From Micromonospora_G sp040676775 (GTDB taxonomy: Bacteria; Actinomycetota; Actinomycetes; Mycobacteriales; Micromonosporaceae): a stretch of DNA of 64,000 nucleotides. Positions within the stretch are counted from its first letter, which is position 1, and each line of letters starts with the position of its first letter. The notes under the pieces were generated by a model. It did not search any database and had not been told where the DNA came from. It saw nothing but the letters and a program-made list of their open reading frames with translations. The stretch is from contig NZ_JBFAPP010000001.1 in assembly GCF_040676775.1 (NCBI RefSeq), forward strand, positions 310,001-374,000, given 5' to 3'. A program made the translations under genes and the position numbers. Shown piece by piece: positions 44,615 through 53,517 of the stretch.

Positions 44615-44941
44615 CTACTTCTCGGCCGTGCCGGTTCCGCCGCTGATGGATTCCTGGTAGATGTCCGCGTAGGTGCGCGAGTCTATCACCAGGTCGTCGC
44701 AGAAGGCCGCGACGTCGGGGCCGATCAGCTCCAGCACCCCCTTGCCGGACGCCACACCCTCCTCGAAGAAATCGACGATCCCCGAGAGCAGGGATCCGTC
44801 AGTCAGCCCGACCGGGCCGACCTTGAAGAAGTACCTCTGAATCTCCTTGTAGACGATCTGGTAGTCCCGTGGGAGCGCCTTGACCCGGGCCGTGTGCGCC
44901 CGCCACTGCTTCTTGCCCTCGATGATGTCCTGGATACCCAC
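44615..44941 (-). CDS. DUF1048 protein (second copy in operon)
   Basis: 108 residues, starts 2 bases before the stop of the preceding paralog. Helical: KKQWRAHTARVKALPRDYQIVYKEIQRY, then LLSGIVDFFEEGVASGKGVLELIGPDVAAFCDDL, both hallmarks of DUF1048. Members always travel with PadR regulators; function unknown, possibly membrane-associated partners. It is a diverged duplicate of the upstream protein. Confidence 0.88.
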   Translation of the reverse strand: MGIQDIIEGKKQWRAHTARVKALPRDYQIVYKEIQRYFFKVGPVGLTDGSLLSGIVDFFEEGVASGKGVLELIGPDVAAFCDDLVIDSRTYADIYQESISGGTGTAEK

Positions 44942-44942
44942 G

Positions 44943-45299
44943 TCAACCTCCTAGCCGGGCCAATTTCCTTGCGACGTTCCTGTTCAACTGCTGGCGCCAC
45001 CGGTCGCGATAGGTCCGGGCGCCTTCGCCGCCAGCCAGCGCCGCGCAGAAGCCCTCGATGTCGTCACCCAGCACCTCTTGAATGCTCTGCCCCTCGGACG
45101 CCGTCTCTTCGAGCAGCCCCAGGGCGCCGTCGAGAATCGGCATCAGGTTGCGGCCGGTGAAGTCCGCGTAGGGAAAGAGATGAGCCTTGATCTGCTCCCA
45201 CGCCGCCCGGTAGTCGGCCGGCAATGCCTCTGCCCGGACTTCGAACGCCTTCCAATCCCGGGTGAGATCGCTGCCTGTGATGGTCTCCCAGAAGTTCAT
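44943..45299 (-). CDS. DUF1048 protein (first copy in operon)
   Basis: 118 residues from ATG 45297-45299 (MNFWETITGSDLTRDWKAF). The same helical plan as its neighbour: EVRAEALPADYRAAWEQIKAHLF, then ILDGALGLLEETASEGQSIQEVLGDDIEGFCAAL. ATG overlaps the PadR stop as ATGA. The C-terminus is basic. Co-expressed with PadR. Confidence 0.88.
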   Translation of the reverse strand: MNFWETITGSDLTRDWKAFEVRAEALPADYRAAWEQIKAHLFPYADFTGRNLMPILDGALGLLEETASEGQSIQEVLGDDIEGFCAALAGGEGARTYRDRWRQQLNRNVARKLARLGG

Positions 45300-45622
45300 T
45301 CCCCGCCCTCCCTGAGCTTGTCGATCCGTGAGGAGACGTACTCCCATTTCGCCCAGAACGTCGCGAGCTCGTTGCGGCCCGCGTCATTGAGCGCGTAGAA
45401 CTTGCGCGGCGGGCCCAGCCCGGACGGTCGTTTGGTCACCTGGACGAGCCCGTTCTTCTCCAACCGCAGCAGGATGGTGTACACGGTGCCCTCGACGACA
45501 TCGACGAAGCCAAGTTCGTTCAGTCGACGCGTGATGGCGTACCCGTAGGTCTCCTCACTGCCGATGATCTGAAGCACACAGCCCTCGAGCGTGCCCTTCA
45601 GCATCTCCGTCAGGTCGTCCAT
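45296..45622 (-). CDS. PadR-family regulator
   Basis: 108 residues from ATG 45620-45622, with GGGAGG upstream. Winged helix: MLKGTLEGCVLQIIGSEETYGYAITRRL and VVEGTVYTILLRLEKNGLV, KFYALNDAGRNELATFW. These are the PadR signatures (KGxLExxxLxxL, YGYeI, TxYplLrRLe). It heads the operon with two DUF1048 genes and probably autoregulates it. AGTACC occurs twice at a 17-base offset around 45640-45665, a possible binding site. Confidence 0.92.
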   Translation of the reverse strand: MDDLTEMLKGTLEGCVLQIIGSEETYGYAITRRLNELGFVDVVEGTVYTILLRLEKNGLVQVTKRPSGLGPPRKFYALNDAGRNELATFWAKWEYVSSRIDKLREGGE

Positions 45623-45760
45623 CCCTGGTCCTCCCGACCCTACCAGTACCCCGTGGCACCGAGTACCACTACACGGTATCACAAGGTAGTGCGGCTGCCC
45701 AGCAAGCGCGTGATCACCCGACCACCCGGCCCGACCCGACTGGCTGGTACGGCCGGAGTT

Positions 45761-46165
45761 CTAGGTCGCGGGCTCGTGTTTGAGCAGGTGGAGCACTCGC
45801 GCCTGCTCGTTTCGGACGGGGTGATGGCGAGGGTTGCTGGTCTCGCTGGCCAGGACGGTCGCTCGCGCACAGAGTATGAATCCGGGCTCGGCGTCTGGTT
45901 TCGGCAGAGTCAGGCAGAGGTACCGAGCCTGGTGGCGTACGGGTATCTGGGCGAACGCGAGGACACCGGCACGGGTGTCGGGGTCTGCGGGCTCAAGGAT
46001 CAGCGGGCGGTAGGACCCACCGAGCTTGACCGCCCGAACATCTTCGAACAGTACGTCGATGTGCTCGTTGTCGCTGCTGTCGGCATCGGCGTGCAGCACC
46101 AGTTGGGAGTGGCCGATGCCGTAACTCCACGGGCGGAACCAGCGGTGCAGTGTGATGGGCTCCAT
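45761..46165 (-). CDS. Conserved hypothetical protein
   Basis: 134 residues from ATG 46163-46165 (MEPITLHRWFRPWSYGIGHS); 144 if started at 46195. Predicted beta-rich: LVLHADADSSDNEHIDVLFED, AVKLGGSYRPLILEPADPD and RYLCLTLPKPDAEPGFILC. No signal peptide or membrane helix. Family not recognised. It follows the XRE/DUF397 set on the same strand. Confidence 0.65.
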   Translation of the reverse strand: MEPITLHRWFRPWSYGIGHSQLVLHADADSSDNEHIDVLFEDVRAVKLGGSYRPLILEPADPDTRAGVLAFAQIPVRHQARYLCLTLPKPDAEPGFILCARATVLASETSNPRHHPVRNEQARVLHLLKHEPAT

Positions 46166-46295
46166 CGGACGATCATGCGCGGAGGCGCAGGACATCTGCC
46201 ACCGACGCCCGGCCGAGAAGGGTGCCTACTGACCTGCCGCACGCGCAGCAACGCCTCCCCACCCGGGCAGGTGGGGAGGCGTTGGCCGAGGTCGG

Positions 46296-46487
46296 TCAGT
46301 GCTGCTTGGTGAGGGTCACGAACGCGCGCCACGCGTCCGGGCCGAAGCTCAGCGTGCCGCCGTCGCGGTCCTTGGTGTCGCGCACGAACACCCGGCCGGG
46401 CAGGTTGTCGGCAACCTCCACACAGTCGCCGCCGTTCGTCCCTGACCTGGTCGACTTCCGCCAGACGGCACCCGTCAGGTCCATCAC
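46296..46487 (-). CDS. DUF397 protein (copy 2)
   Basis: 63 residues, start MMDLTGAVWRKSTRSG behind GGGAGG. The pattern W-RKSTRSG-NGGDCVEVA, VFVRDTKDRDGGTL and FGPDAWRAFV is the complete DUF397 domain. These small proteins pair with XRE/DUF5753 regulators in actinomycetes, probably as antagonists in development control. Tandem paralog of the next gene upstream. Confidence 0.93.
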   Translation of the reverse strand: MMDLTGAVWRKSTRSGTNGGDCVEVADNLPGRVFVRDTKDRDGGTLSFGPDAWRAFVTLTKQH

Positions 46488-46549
46488 GCAATCGCCTCCC
46501 TGATCGGTTCGACTGATCGAATCTTGAAACGCGTCCGAGATCAGCTAAC

Positions 46550-46738
46550 TCAAGACCGCTTGGCAAGGGTCACGAAGGCACTCCACGCGTCCGGGACGAA
46601 GGTCAGCGCCGGACCGGTCGGGTCCTTGCTGTCCCGTACGCCAACGACGCCGGGAAGGTTCTTCGCCACCTCGACACAGGTCGAGCCCCCGTTGTCGCTA
46701 CGGGTCGACTTCCGCCAGACGGCACCGGTCAGGTCCAT
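46550..46738 (-). CDS. DUF397 protein (copy 1)
   Basis: 62 residues from ATG 46736-46738, which overlaps the XRE stop by ten bases. MDLTGAVWRKSTRSDNGG, then CVEVAKNLPGVVGVRDSKD and FVPDAWSAFVTLA. It is about two-thirds identical to copy 2, so the pair arose by a tandem duplication. Coupled to the XRE gene. Confidence 0.93.
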   Translation of the reverse strand: MDLTGAVWRKSTRSDNGGSTCVEVAKNLPGVVGVRDSKDPTGPALTFVPDAWSAFVTLAKRS

Positions 46739-47526
46739 GTCTTCGCCACTTCCTGGATAAGGTCTACGGTCTCCCGGCGGGGAGCCGCATCGCTTCGGAC
46801 ACTCTCCCACCTGTCCTGAAGCATATCCAGATCCACAGCGCGGTTGGTGACGTGCGCACGTAACGGATTGTCCAGGTGCGCGGCCTCCCCCTCGGGCCCC
46901 TTGGCCAGGATGAAGGCGCCGGCAAGACCGGAGTGCATGCCAACCGCCTCCGGGATCACGTGCAGGTGAACGTTCGGCATGTTCGCCATCTCGCGCAGGT
47001 GCTCGAACTGCTCCACCATGACGGCCGCCGGTCCGACAGCACGCCGGAGCACCATCGCATCGATCACGGCGACGAACTTTGGCGGCTGCTCACGGTGCAG
47101 GATCGCCTGCCGCTCCATCCTGGAGGCGAGACGCTGGGCGATCTCCTGTTCGGAATGCCTCCCGCCCAGGCTGAGCACCGCGCGGGCGTACGCCTCGGTT
47201 TGGAGTAGTCCGGGAACCAGCGAAGGCTCGAACCACCGGAGCAACGTCGCCGCGCGTTCGTACTCGATCCACTCAAGCAGCCAGTTCGGTGCGGCGCCGT
47301 CTTTGACGAGGTCTTCCCACATTCGCACCAGCCTGCCGCGGGCCCCTACCGCGTCGTCGACGAGTTGGACGAAGTCGCCGGTCAGCGGGGCGCGACCGGT
47401 CTCGACCGCACTGACCTTCTGGGGAGAGAAGTGGATCCGCTCACCTAGTGCTTCCTGGGTCATCCCAGCGTCCATACGGGCCTGACGCAGTTCACGAAGG
47501 AGGAATTCATAGGTGGACACGCTCAC
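46729..47526 (-). CDS. XRE-type regulator with DUF5753 domain
   Basis: 265 residues, GTG start (a second GTG follows two codons later). HTH at 9-60: LRQARMDAGMTQEALGERIHFSPQKVSAVETGRA. DUF5753 from about 90: LLRWFEPSLVPGLLQTEAYAR, PNVHLHVIPEAVGMHSGLAGAFILA. This architecture belongs to the BldB/WhiJ-like networks of actinomycetes, working with the DUF397 partners immediately downstream. Target unknown. Confidence 0.93.
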   Translation of the reverse strand: MSVSTYEFLLRELRQARMDAGMTQEALGERIHFSPQKVSAVETGRAPLTGDFVQLVDDAVGARGRLVRMWEDLVKDGAAPNWLLEWIEYERAATLLRWFEPSLVPGLLQTEAYARAVLSLGGRHSEQEIAQRLASRMERQAILHREQPPKFVAVIDAMVLRRAVGPAAVMVEQFEHLREMANMPNVHLHVIPEAVGMHSGLAGAFILAKGPEGEAAHLDNPLRAHVTNRAVDLDMLQDRWESVRSDAAPRRETVDLIQEVAKTWT

Positions 47527-47764
47527 GTTCTCGACCTCTCTCGTCTTTTTAGATCAACTCGGGGTTGACACATGAACCGGCCGACAATCCTCGGTTCGAG
47601 CCGGAAGCATTTCGACAGTAAGCCCATCCACAGCAGAGTGTCACTAGCGGAACTGCTCGGAGCTGTCGGCAAAAGCCCGGGTGGGACCGCGGGGCCGTCC
47701 CGCGCCTTCCCCCAACCCGTATGTGCGGCGGGGCGGCCCCTTCCATTCCGGAGAGGAGACAGCG

Positions 47765-47962
47765 ATGCAGAACCACGACGGTGATCAACCGGCTGCGCCC
47801 GTACCGCCGCCGCGTGAAATGGCCCCGGACCTTCCGCCGGCCCCCGGCACCCGGCGGCGTCCGCGCAACGCCGGCCGATTTGGTACGGCGGACAATGCGC
47901 TGCCGAGCGAGTTCTTCTCGGTCGGGGTTTCCGGTTGCGTCCGGCGCGACCGCACGGTGTGA
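47765..47962 (+). CDS. Small proline-rich protein of unknown function
   Basis: 65 residues, strong GGAGAGGAG ribosome site, ATG 47765. Proline/arginine-rich front (QPAAPVPPPREMAPDLPPAP, then GTRRRPRN) and a short tail LPSEFFSVGVSGCVRRDRTV with one cysteine. No signal peptide. It ends 3 bases before the XRE/TPR gene and so is translationally linked to it. Could be a regulator partner or a peptide precursor; nothing proves either. Confidence 0.55.
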   Translation: MQNHDGDQPAAPVPPPREMAPDLPPAPGTRRRPRNAGRFGTADNALPSEFFSVGVSGCVRRDRTV

Positions 47963-47965
47963 GAG

Positions 47966-49183
47966 GTGGAGGAGTTACCGGTCGGTCGGCGGGTGGCCTA
48001 CTGGCGGGCGCGGCGGAAGATGTCCCAGCAATTGTTCGCCGACCGGATCGGTAAGTCGAAAAGCTGGGTCGACAAGGTGGAGCGGGGCGAACGACGACTG
48101 GACAGCATTTCGACGCTGCACCACCTCGCGACGGTCCTACAGGTCGGCGTCGAGGCCCTGCTCGACCGGACGGCGCACACCGCCCGGGTGAAGCCGACCG
48201 ACCCGATCGACCTCGACCCCGTACGGATGGCACTTGCCCGCTTCGCCCCGGCCGCCGGGATGGCTGCGGCCGGCAGTGGTCCGCCGCTGGAGGAGTTGGG
48301 CCGGTCGGTCGGGCATGCGTGGCTGACGTTCCAGCATGCCAGGTACGACACCCTGGTCGGCGCGGTGCCGAAGCTGCTGCGGGGCGCGCAGGCCGCCGAG
48401 GCGGGCCAGACCGGGGACGCTGCCCTACGGGCCGCGCACCTGCTCGGGCAGGTCTACCAGGTCATCTCCTCGGTGACGCGGAAGCTGGGCGCGGTCGACC
48501 TGGCACGGCTGGCCGCCGAACGGTCGATCGCACTCGCACAACGCGCGGACGATCCGCTGCTGGCCGGTACCGGCACGACCCGGTTCGCCAACGCGCTCCT
48601 CGCGGCCGGCGACAGTCGGGCCGCGTTCGAGGCGAACGTCGTCATGGCGCACCACCTTGCGCCGAACGGCCCCACCTGGTCAGATCCGGACCGGGTGTCC
48701 GTGTACGGGTCGCTGCTGTTGCAGGGGGCGATGGCGGCGGCCCACATGGGCGACGATGCGAGCGTAGGGGAACTGCTCAGGGAGGCGAAGGTGGCTGCCG
48801 ACAGCTTGGGCGACGACGACAACCGGTACCGGACGTCGTTCGGGCCGACGAACGTCGAACTGCACCGTGTGGCGGCGGCGGTGGAGTTGGGCGAGGCTCG
48901 GCGAGCGGTGACCGTCCACTCCGGACTCCCCCGACGGGCCTTCGATCGGCTGCTGCCCGAGCGCCGGGCGCAGCACCTGCTCGACGTCGCACGCGGTCAC
49001 CTCGTGCTCGGGGACCTGACCCGAGCGGGCGAGGCACTGTTGGAGGCCGACCGGCACGCACCAGCCGAGATCCGAGGTCGCCCGGTCGCCCGCGACGTGA
49101 TGACGGGGATCCTCCGGCAGACCAAGGGCGTACCGCCGGCACTGGTGACGGAGTTGGCCGACCGGATGGGAGCACTGGTGTGA
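47966..49183 (+). CDS. XRE-type regulator with TPR-like sensor region
   Basis: 405 residues from GTG 47966. HTH at about 5-60: GRRVAYWRARRKMSQQLFADRIGKSKSWVDKVERGERR. The rest is helical with tetratricopeptide-like repeats (LLGQVYQVISSVTRKLGAVDLARLAAERSIALA, read in parts; RAQHLLDVARGHLVLGDLTRAGEALLEADR). Such proteins resemble peptide-responsive regulators. The next small gene overlaps its stop (GTGTGA). Confidence 0.88.
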   Translation: MEELPVGRRVAYWRARRKMSQQLFADRIGKSKSWVDKVERGERRLDSISTLHHLATVLQVGVEALLDRTAHTARVKPTDPIDLDPVRMALARFAPAAGMAAAGSGPPLEELGRSVGHAWLTFQHARYDTLVGAVPKLLRGAQAAEAGQTGDAALRAAHLLGQVYQVISSVTRKLGAVDLARLAAERSIALAQRADDPLLAGTGTTRFANALLAAGDSRAAFEANVVMAHHLAPNGPTWSDPDRVSVYGSLLLQGAMAAAHMGDDASVGELLREAKVAADSLGDDDNRYRTSFGPTNVELHRVAAAVELGEARRAVTVHSGLPRRAFDRLLPERRAQHLLDVARGHLVLGDLTRAGEALLEADRHAPAEIRGRPVARDVMTGILRQTKGVPPALVTELADRMGALV

Positions 49184-49464
49184 CCGACGATCACGACAGC
49201 GTCGACGATCCGATGGGCGCTCCGCATCGACCGGGCGAGGATTGGCGCTGCCGGGACGACCACGAGGAATGGCCGTGCCAGGTGTTCCGTCGGCGGATGT
49301 GGACGCTCTACCGGCACAACCGCCGCCAACTGGTCGAGGTGATGGGGCGCTTCCGGGACCGCGCGGTGGACGACCTGGACGACCTGAGCCGGGAACAGGC
49401 CGACGCCCGGTTCCTCGGCTGGGTCGCCGACCCGCCGGTCCGGCGGCGGCTGCGGTCGGTCTGA
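49180..49464 (+). CDS. Small acidic/basic protein partnered with the XRE/TPR regulator
   Basis: 94 residues from GTG 49180, overlapping the regulator stop by four bases. Contains EDWRCRDDHEEWPCQVFRRR, a paired W-C-x-W-PC pattern common in small proteins next to actinobacterial XRE genes, then LSREQADARFLGWV. The two cysteines might bind a metal. Function unknown; context implies it acts with the regulator. Confidence 0.75.
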   Translation: MTDDHDSVDDPMGAPHRPGEDWRCRDDHEEWPCQVFRRRMWTLYRHNRRQLVEVMGRFRDRAVDDLDDLSREQADARFLGWVADPPVRRRLRSV

Positions 49465-49488
49465 GCGCGGGCGTCGGCCGGTGTCAGG

Positions 49489-50520
49489 TCATCGGCGGGT
49501 CCGGGCGAGCGGCAACGGTACGTACAGGCCCAGGCGCAGCGCCCGGACGGCCGCCAGGGTACGACTCGGGGCGTCCAGCTTGGCGAGGATGTGTGCGATG
49601 TGCGCCGCCACCGTGCGCGGGGCGATCAACAGCCGGCTCGCCATCCGCTGGTTGGCCCAGCCCTCGACGAGCAGGCCGAGGATCTCCAACTCCCGCCGGG
49701 TCAACCCGCGCAGGTGACCGGGTGGAGAGATCAGCACGACCGCGAGCAGATACGCCGGCACCGAGACCGGGCAGGGCAGCACGGTTACCCGTACGTGCCC
49801 GTCCGACCCGTCCGGGAGCCGGTACGGGCACAGGAACGACATGTGTACGTCCCCCTCGGCAAGGCCGGAGGCGGCGACCCTCAGCACCGCCGAGTCAGCG
49901 CGCAGCAGCGGGTGCTCCGGCATACCGGGCAGTGGCAGTGCGTTGCCGGCCCGGGTCAGCACGGCTCCGGCCTGGGCGTTGATCACGATTCTCGACAGGG
50001 CCACGAGGGAGTGCATCGGGTCCACCGCGTCGGCGATCACCGGGGCGAGCAGCCCCAGGAAGTCCCGGGCCTCGTCGCTCGGGTGCGCCGGGTCGTCGGT
50101 GTGCAGGGTGAGGAGTCCGAGGTGCCGGCCGTCCGGGGTGAACAGGGTGACGCCGACGCCCTCGCGGAACCCGGCCGGCTCGAAGTGTTCCGCCCAGGAG
50201 GGCAGTTCCGCCGGTGGGACCGGGGCGTCGCGTACGCACATCGGTGGCCGGTCCCGGTCCATGCCGAGCAACTCGGCCTCGCCGTGGAACCTGGAGCTAC
50301 CCACGTACGCGAGGATCTGCTCGTTGTAGCCGGACCCGCCCACCAACTCGAACTGCCGGCGTTCCGGATCGAGCAGATACATCATGGATGCCGAGTGCGG
50401 CACCAGCCGATGCAGCACGTCGAGCAGCTCCGGCAACAGGTCGGCTGCCGCACCCGGCCGTGCGGTGATCCGTTCCAGCTCGACGACGATCTCGGCCGCA
50501 CCGGGTGGAAGCTCAGCCAT
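49489..50520 (-). CDS. GAF-type sensor with LuxR DNA-binding domain
   Basis: 343 residues. A GAF-like domain at about 20-160 (LHRLVPHSASMMYLLDPERR, GVGVTLFTPDGRHLGLLTLH). C-terminal LuxR HTH: LTRRELEILGLLVEGWANQRMASRLLIAPRTVAAHIAHIL, with the conserved E-L-G-N-R-V pattern. No phospho-receiver, so it is a one-component regulator. Convergent with the preceding operon. Confidence 0.9.
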   Translation of the reverse strand: MAELPPGAAEIVVELERITARPGAAADLLPELLDVLHRLVPHSASMMYLLDPERRQFELVGGSGYNEQILAYVGSSRFHGEAELLGMDRDRPPMCVRDAPVPPAELPSWAEHFEPAGFREGVGVTLFTPDGRHLGLLTLHTDDPAHPSDEARDFLGLLAPVIADAVDPMHSLVALSRIVINAQAGAVLTRAGNALPLPGMPEHPLLRADSAVLRVAASGLAEGDVHMSFLCPYRLPDGSDGHVRVTVLPCPVSVPAYLLAVVLISPPGHLRGLTRRELEILGLLVEGWANQRMASRLLIAPRTVAAHIAHILAKLDAPSRTLAAVRALRLGLYVPLPLARTRR

Positions 50521-51069
50521 CCCCGGTTCCGGTACGCCGAAGATCCCACATGGTGATCCACTCCTTCGCCGTATCGGTCATCCTGTCAATCGACACCCAT
50601 GCACAGGTGCGATTACCGTAGGTAACGTCCGACAATGCCTCCGGGACACGGCGACGCACGGAAGGGAAAATAGCTCCGTCCGGTCGGGCGCATCAGAATG
50701 GTGGTTCGTGGCCCTCGCACGCCTTCGTGCTCGATGCCTGAGCCGCCCTATTCGGCTGACCAGGAATCCGACCTCGATTACCGATCCTGGAATCTGCCGC
50801 TGTTCAGAGAATGGCTGTCCCCGCCTCTCAAGAAGGCGGGCATCCGGCCATCTGCCGGCTCCGACCTGCCGTTCTGCCGCCGCAGTTGTCGAGATGATCG
50901 AGCGCGACCACCGGCCAACACCCCTCACCGAGGGCCGATTCGCCACCCTGCGCCGCGAATGCATACCAGCCCTCTCCGAGTGGTCGGATTTAGGACAGCA
51001 ACGGCTATATTCAAATATTCGCGATTAGGTTTTATATGGGCCACTCACCCAAAATATGAAGGAGGCGCT
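50521..51069. other. Divergent intergenic region
   Basis: About 550 bases. The right end (50990-51069) is very AT-rich for this genome and holds a likely promoter and the AAGGAGG ribosome site of the next gene. At 50880-51028 one plus frame reads VEMIERDHRPTPLTEGRFAT and LRRECIPALSEWSD, protein-like enough to be a gene scrap, but I cannot assign it. Confidence 0.45.
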
Positions 51070-52167
51070 ATGTGGCGCAAACCCATAGCGATAACCCTGA
51101 TCGCGACGCTGGCCACATTTTCCCTAACTGCACCCGCGGCGGCAGCGGGATTCAACGAACCGTTCTACGGCGATGTCACCGGAGACGGCCGCAGCGACCG
51201 GGTGACGCTCGGCTACCAGCAACCGGACCGGTGCGCGGTCATCGTGGAACCGGGCCGGTTCGAAGGAGGCTACGGCGTACGGGAAATCCACACCTACCGG
51301 AGCCCGGCCGACCGGAGCGGCGAGGACTACTGCCCCCACCTCGGCGTGGTGATCGACCTCGGCTGGGACGGCGTCAACGAGATCGTCCTGTCCTGGTTCA
51401 ACGGCCGCCCACCAGGTGTGTCCTACGGCATGCTGGTACTCCGTAACTTCCAACCCGCGGGCGGCTTCGACGGCCTGGAGTACCCGAACACGATGTTGCT
51501 GGAGGACTGGAACGGCGACGGACACCAGGACATCTACCAGACCGGCGACGAGGGCGGCGGCTTCGCCACCTACATCAACACCGCAGCGGGCACTCTGATG
51601 CCCGGTGTGGTCCGGTGGTGCTCGGGGCTCCCCCAGTACGTGCTGGCCGACTTCAACGCCAACGGCATCACCGGCGTCGCCATCGCCTACCGATCCGGCT
51701 GCGAGGACAACGAGACCGGCGTGGTGGTGATCCGTGACGACGGCTCCACCGATGTGCTCCAGTACGACCCCACCAACAGCAACGACTGGCGGGTCTCCGT
51801 CATCTACGCCAACGACGACAACCATCCCGACGTCCGCACCGTCGACGTCATCACCGGACGCACTGAGATATTCATCAACGACGGCCTCGGGTACTTCACC
51901 CGGGCACCCGTGGCCAACGACGACTCGGTCACCATCCGGGGCAGCAAGCGCATCGCGATCCCCGTACTCGTCAACGACATCGCCAACACCGAAGTGAGGA
52001 TGACCATCGCCACCCCGCCGTCGCACGGGACCGCGCAGGTCACCTCCAGCGGCAGCATCGTCTACACCCCATCCCCCACCCACGGCAGCACCGACCGTTT
52101 CTCCTACCGGCTCAGCCAGCACGACCAGAGCGACACCGCCTCCGTCGAAATCCGCTTCGTCGAGTAA
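51070..52167 (+). CDS. Secreted FG-GAP/VCBS-like repeat protein with Ig-like (cadherin-type) C-terminal domain
   Basis: 365 residues, AAGGAGG before ATG. Signal peptide MWRKPIAITLIATLATFSLT and cleavage near AAAAG. Repeats of the FG-GAP/VCBS type with calcium-loop-like DxDxDG variants: YGDVTGDGRSDRVTLGY, LEDWNGDGHQDIYQTGDEG, LADFNANGITGVAIAY. C-terminal domain VANDDSVTIRGSKRIAIPVL and HGTAQVTSSGSIVYTPSP is the VxDD/cadherin-like fold of many adhesins. Extracellular binding role; ligand unknown. Confidence 0.87.
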   Translation: MWRKPIAITLIATLATFSLTAPAAAAGFNEPFYGDVTGDGRSDRVTLGYQQPDRCAVIVEPGRFEGGYGVREIHTYRSPADRSGEDYCPHLGVVIDLGWDGVNEIVLSWFNGRPPGVSYGMLVLRNFQPAGGFDGLEYPNTMLLEDWNGDGHQDIYQTGDEGGGFATYINTAAGTLMPGVVRWCSGLPQYVLADFNANGITGVAIAYRSGCEDNETGVVVIRDDGSTDVLQYDPTNSNDWRVSVIYANDDNHPDVRTVDVITGRTEIFINDGLGYFTRAPVANDDSVTIRGSKRIAIPVLVNDIANTEVRMTIATPPSHGTAQVTSSGSIVYTPSPTHGSTDRFSYRLSQHDQSDTASVEIRFVE

Positions 52168-52329
52168 TCCCACCGCCCACTCCAAGACGCGGACGCGTCC
52201 CCGCCGGGACGCGTCCGCGCGCGTGCCGGTACGGGTGGCGCCACATCAAGGCAACCGCGTTCACCCGACGCGAGGGCACGGGCGGCAGATGCGTGGCAGG
52301 GTCACCCGAGGTTGACGTAACGTCACGGT

Positions 52330-53517
52330 ATGTGGGATATGGGGTGGTGGCGGCGTACGGCCCGGTTCCACCCATACGCCCTTGATGCCGCCGCCGCCGT
52401 CGGGCTGTTCGCGATCAGCATCGGCGAGCCGCTGGTGGACCCCTCCCCTACCCGGATCGAGCTGAGCGCGGGCGAGATCGCCTTCAGCGCCATGGTCTGT
52501 ACGGCCGTCGCGCTGCGTCGCCGCTGGCCGCTGCCGGTGCTGGCGTTCTGCAGCGCCGCCACAGCCGCCTCGATCGCGTTCGGCGCCGCCCGCAACCTCT
52601 CCACCTTCGCGGTCGTGATCGCCGTCTACACCGTCGCCGCGACCACGAACCGGGCCACCGCGGTCATCGCCGGCACCTTCACCGCGCTGCTGCTGGTGGC
52701 CGGTGCCATCTACTCCTCCTCCAACGGCTCCTGGCTCGACTCCGAGAAGATCGTGCTCGCCCTCTGGAGCGGGCTGGCCACCGCCGTCGGCGACGCCGTA
52801 CGCAACCACCGCGACTACATCATCGCGGTCGAGGAACGTGCCACGCGGGCCGAGCAGAGCCGGGAGGAGGAGGCGCGGCGGCGGGTCGCCGAGGACCGGC
52901 TGCGCATCGCCCGCGACCTGCACGACGTGATGGCGCACAACATCGCCCTGATCAACGTGCAGGCCGGGGTGGCCGGGCACGTGCTGCGTACCAACCCGGA
53001 GGCGGCCGAGCAGGCACTCGGGCACGTACGGCAGGCGGGCAGGGCGGCGCTCGACGAACTTGGCACGGTGTTGGGCGTACTGCGCCAGTCCGACGACACC
53101 GCCGCCCCGACCGAACCGACGCCCACCCTGAACCGGCTGCAGGAGTTGGTCGACTCGTTCCACCGGACCGGGCTCGCGGTGAAGTGGCGGCTCTCCGGTC
53201 AGCCGTACCCGCTGGCCCCGGCGGTGGACCTGGCCGCGTACCGGGTGGTGCAGGAGTCGCTGACGAACGTACACAAACACGGCGGCGAGTCCGCCCAGGT
53301 ACGACTCGGGTACCAACCGGACGAGCTGACCATCGTGATCGAGAACGATGCGCCACCGGGTGAACCGGCCGCCAACCCGGTCGCGGGCACCGGGCACGGC
53401 CTGCTCGGCATGCGGGAGCGGGTGACCGCCGTCGGCGGCACCATGCACGCCGGGCCGGTGCCGGGCGGCTTCCGGGTCCGGGCCGTACTGCCCGCGCGGC
53501 AGGAGAAGACGCCATGA
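52330..53517 (+). CDS. DesK/NarX-type sensor histidine kinase
   Basis: 395 residues. Four or five N-terminal membrane helices (YALDAAAAVGLFAISIG, AFSAMVCTAVAL, VVIAVYTVAATT, FTALLLVAGAIYSS). HisKA_3 box RIARDLHDVMAHNIALINVQAG with phospho-His198. HATPase: ESLTNVHKHGG (N-box), GTGHGLLGMRERV (G-box). The stop overlaps the regulator start as ATGA. Lacks an extracytoplasmic domain, so it probably senses a membrane event. Confidence 0.93.
   Translation: MWDMGWWRRTARFHPYALDAAAAVGLFAISIGEPLVDPSPTRIELSAGEIAFSAMVCTAVALRRRWPLPVLAFCSAATAASIAFGAARNLSTFAVVIAVYTVAATTNRATAVIAGTFTALLLVAGAIYSSSNGSWLDSEKIVLALWSGLATAVGDAVRNHRDYIIAVEERATRAEQSREEEARRRVAEDRLRIARDLHDVMAHNIALINVQAGVAGHVLRTNPEAAEQALGHVRQAGRAALDELGTVLGVLRQSDDTAAPTEPTPTLNRLQELVDSFHRTGLAVKWRLSGQPYPLAPAVDLAAYRVVQESLTNVHKHGGESAQVRLGYQPDELTIVIENDAPPGEPAANPVAGTGHGLLGMRERVTAVGGTMHAGPVPGGFRVRAVLPARQEKTP

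Noticed and set aside
47565..47570. TTGACA as a promoter -35 between the divergent XRE genes
   Set aside because: No acceptable -10 at the right distance on the plus strand.
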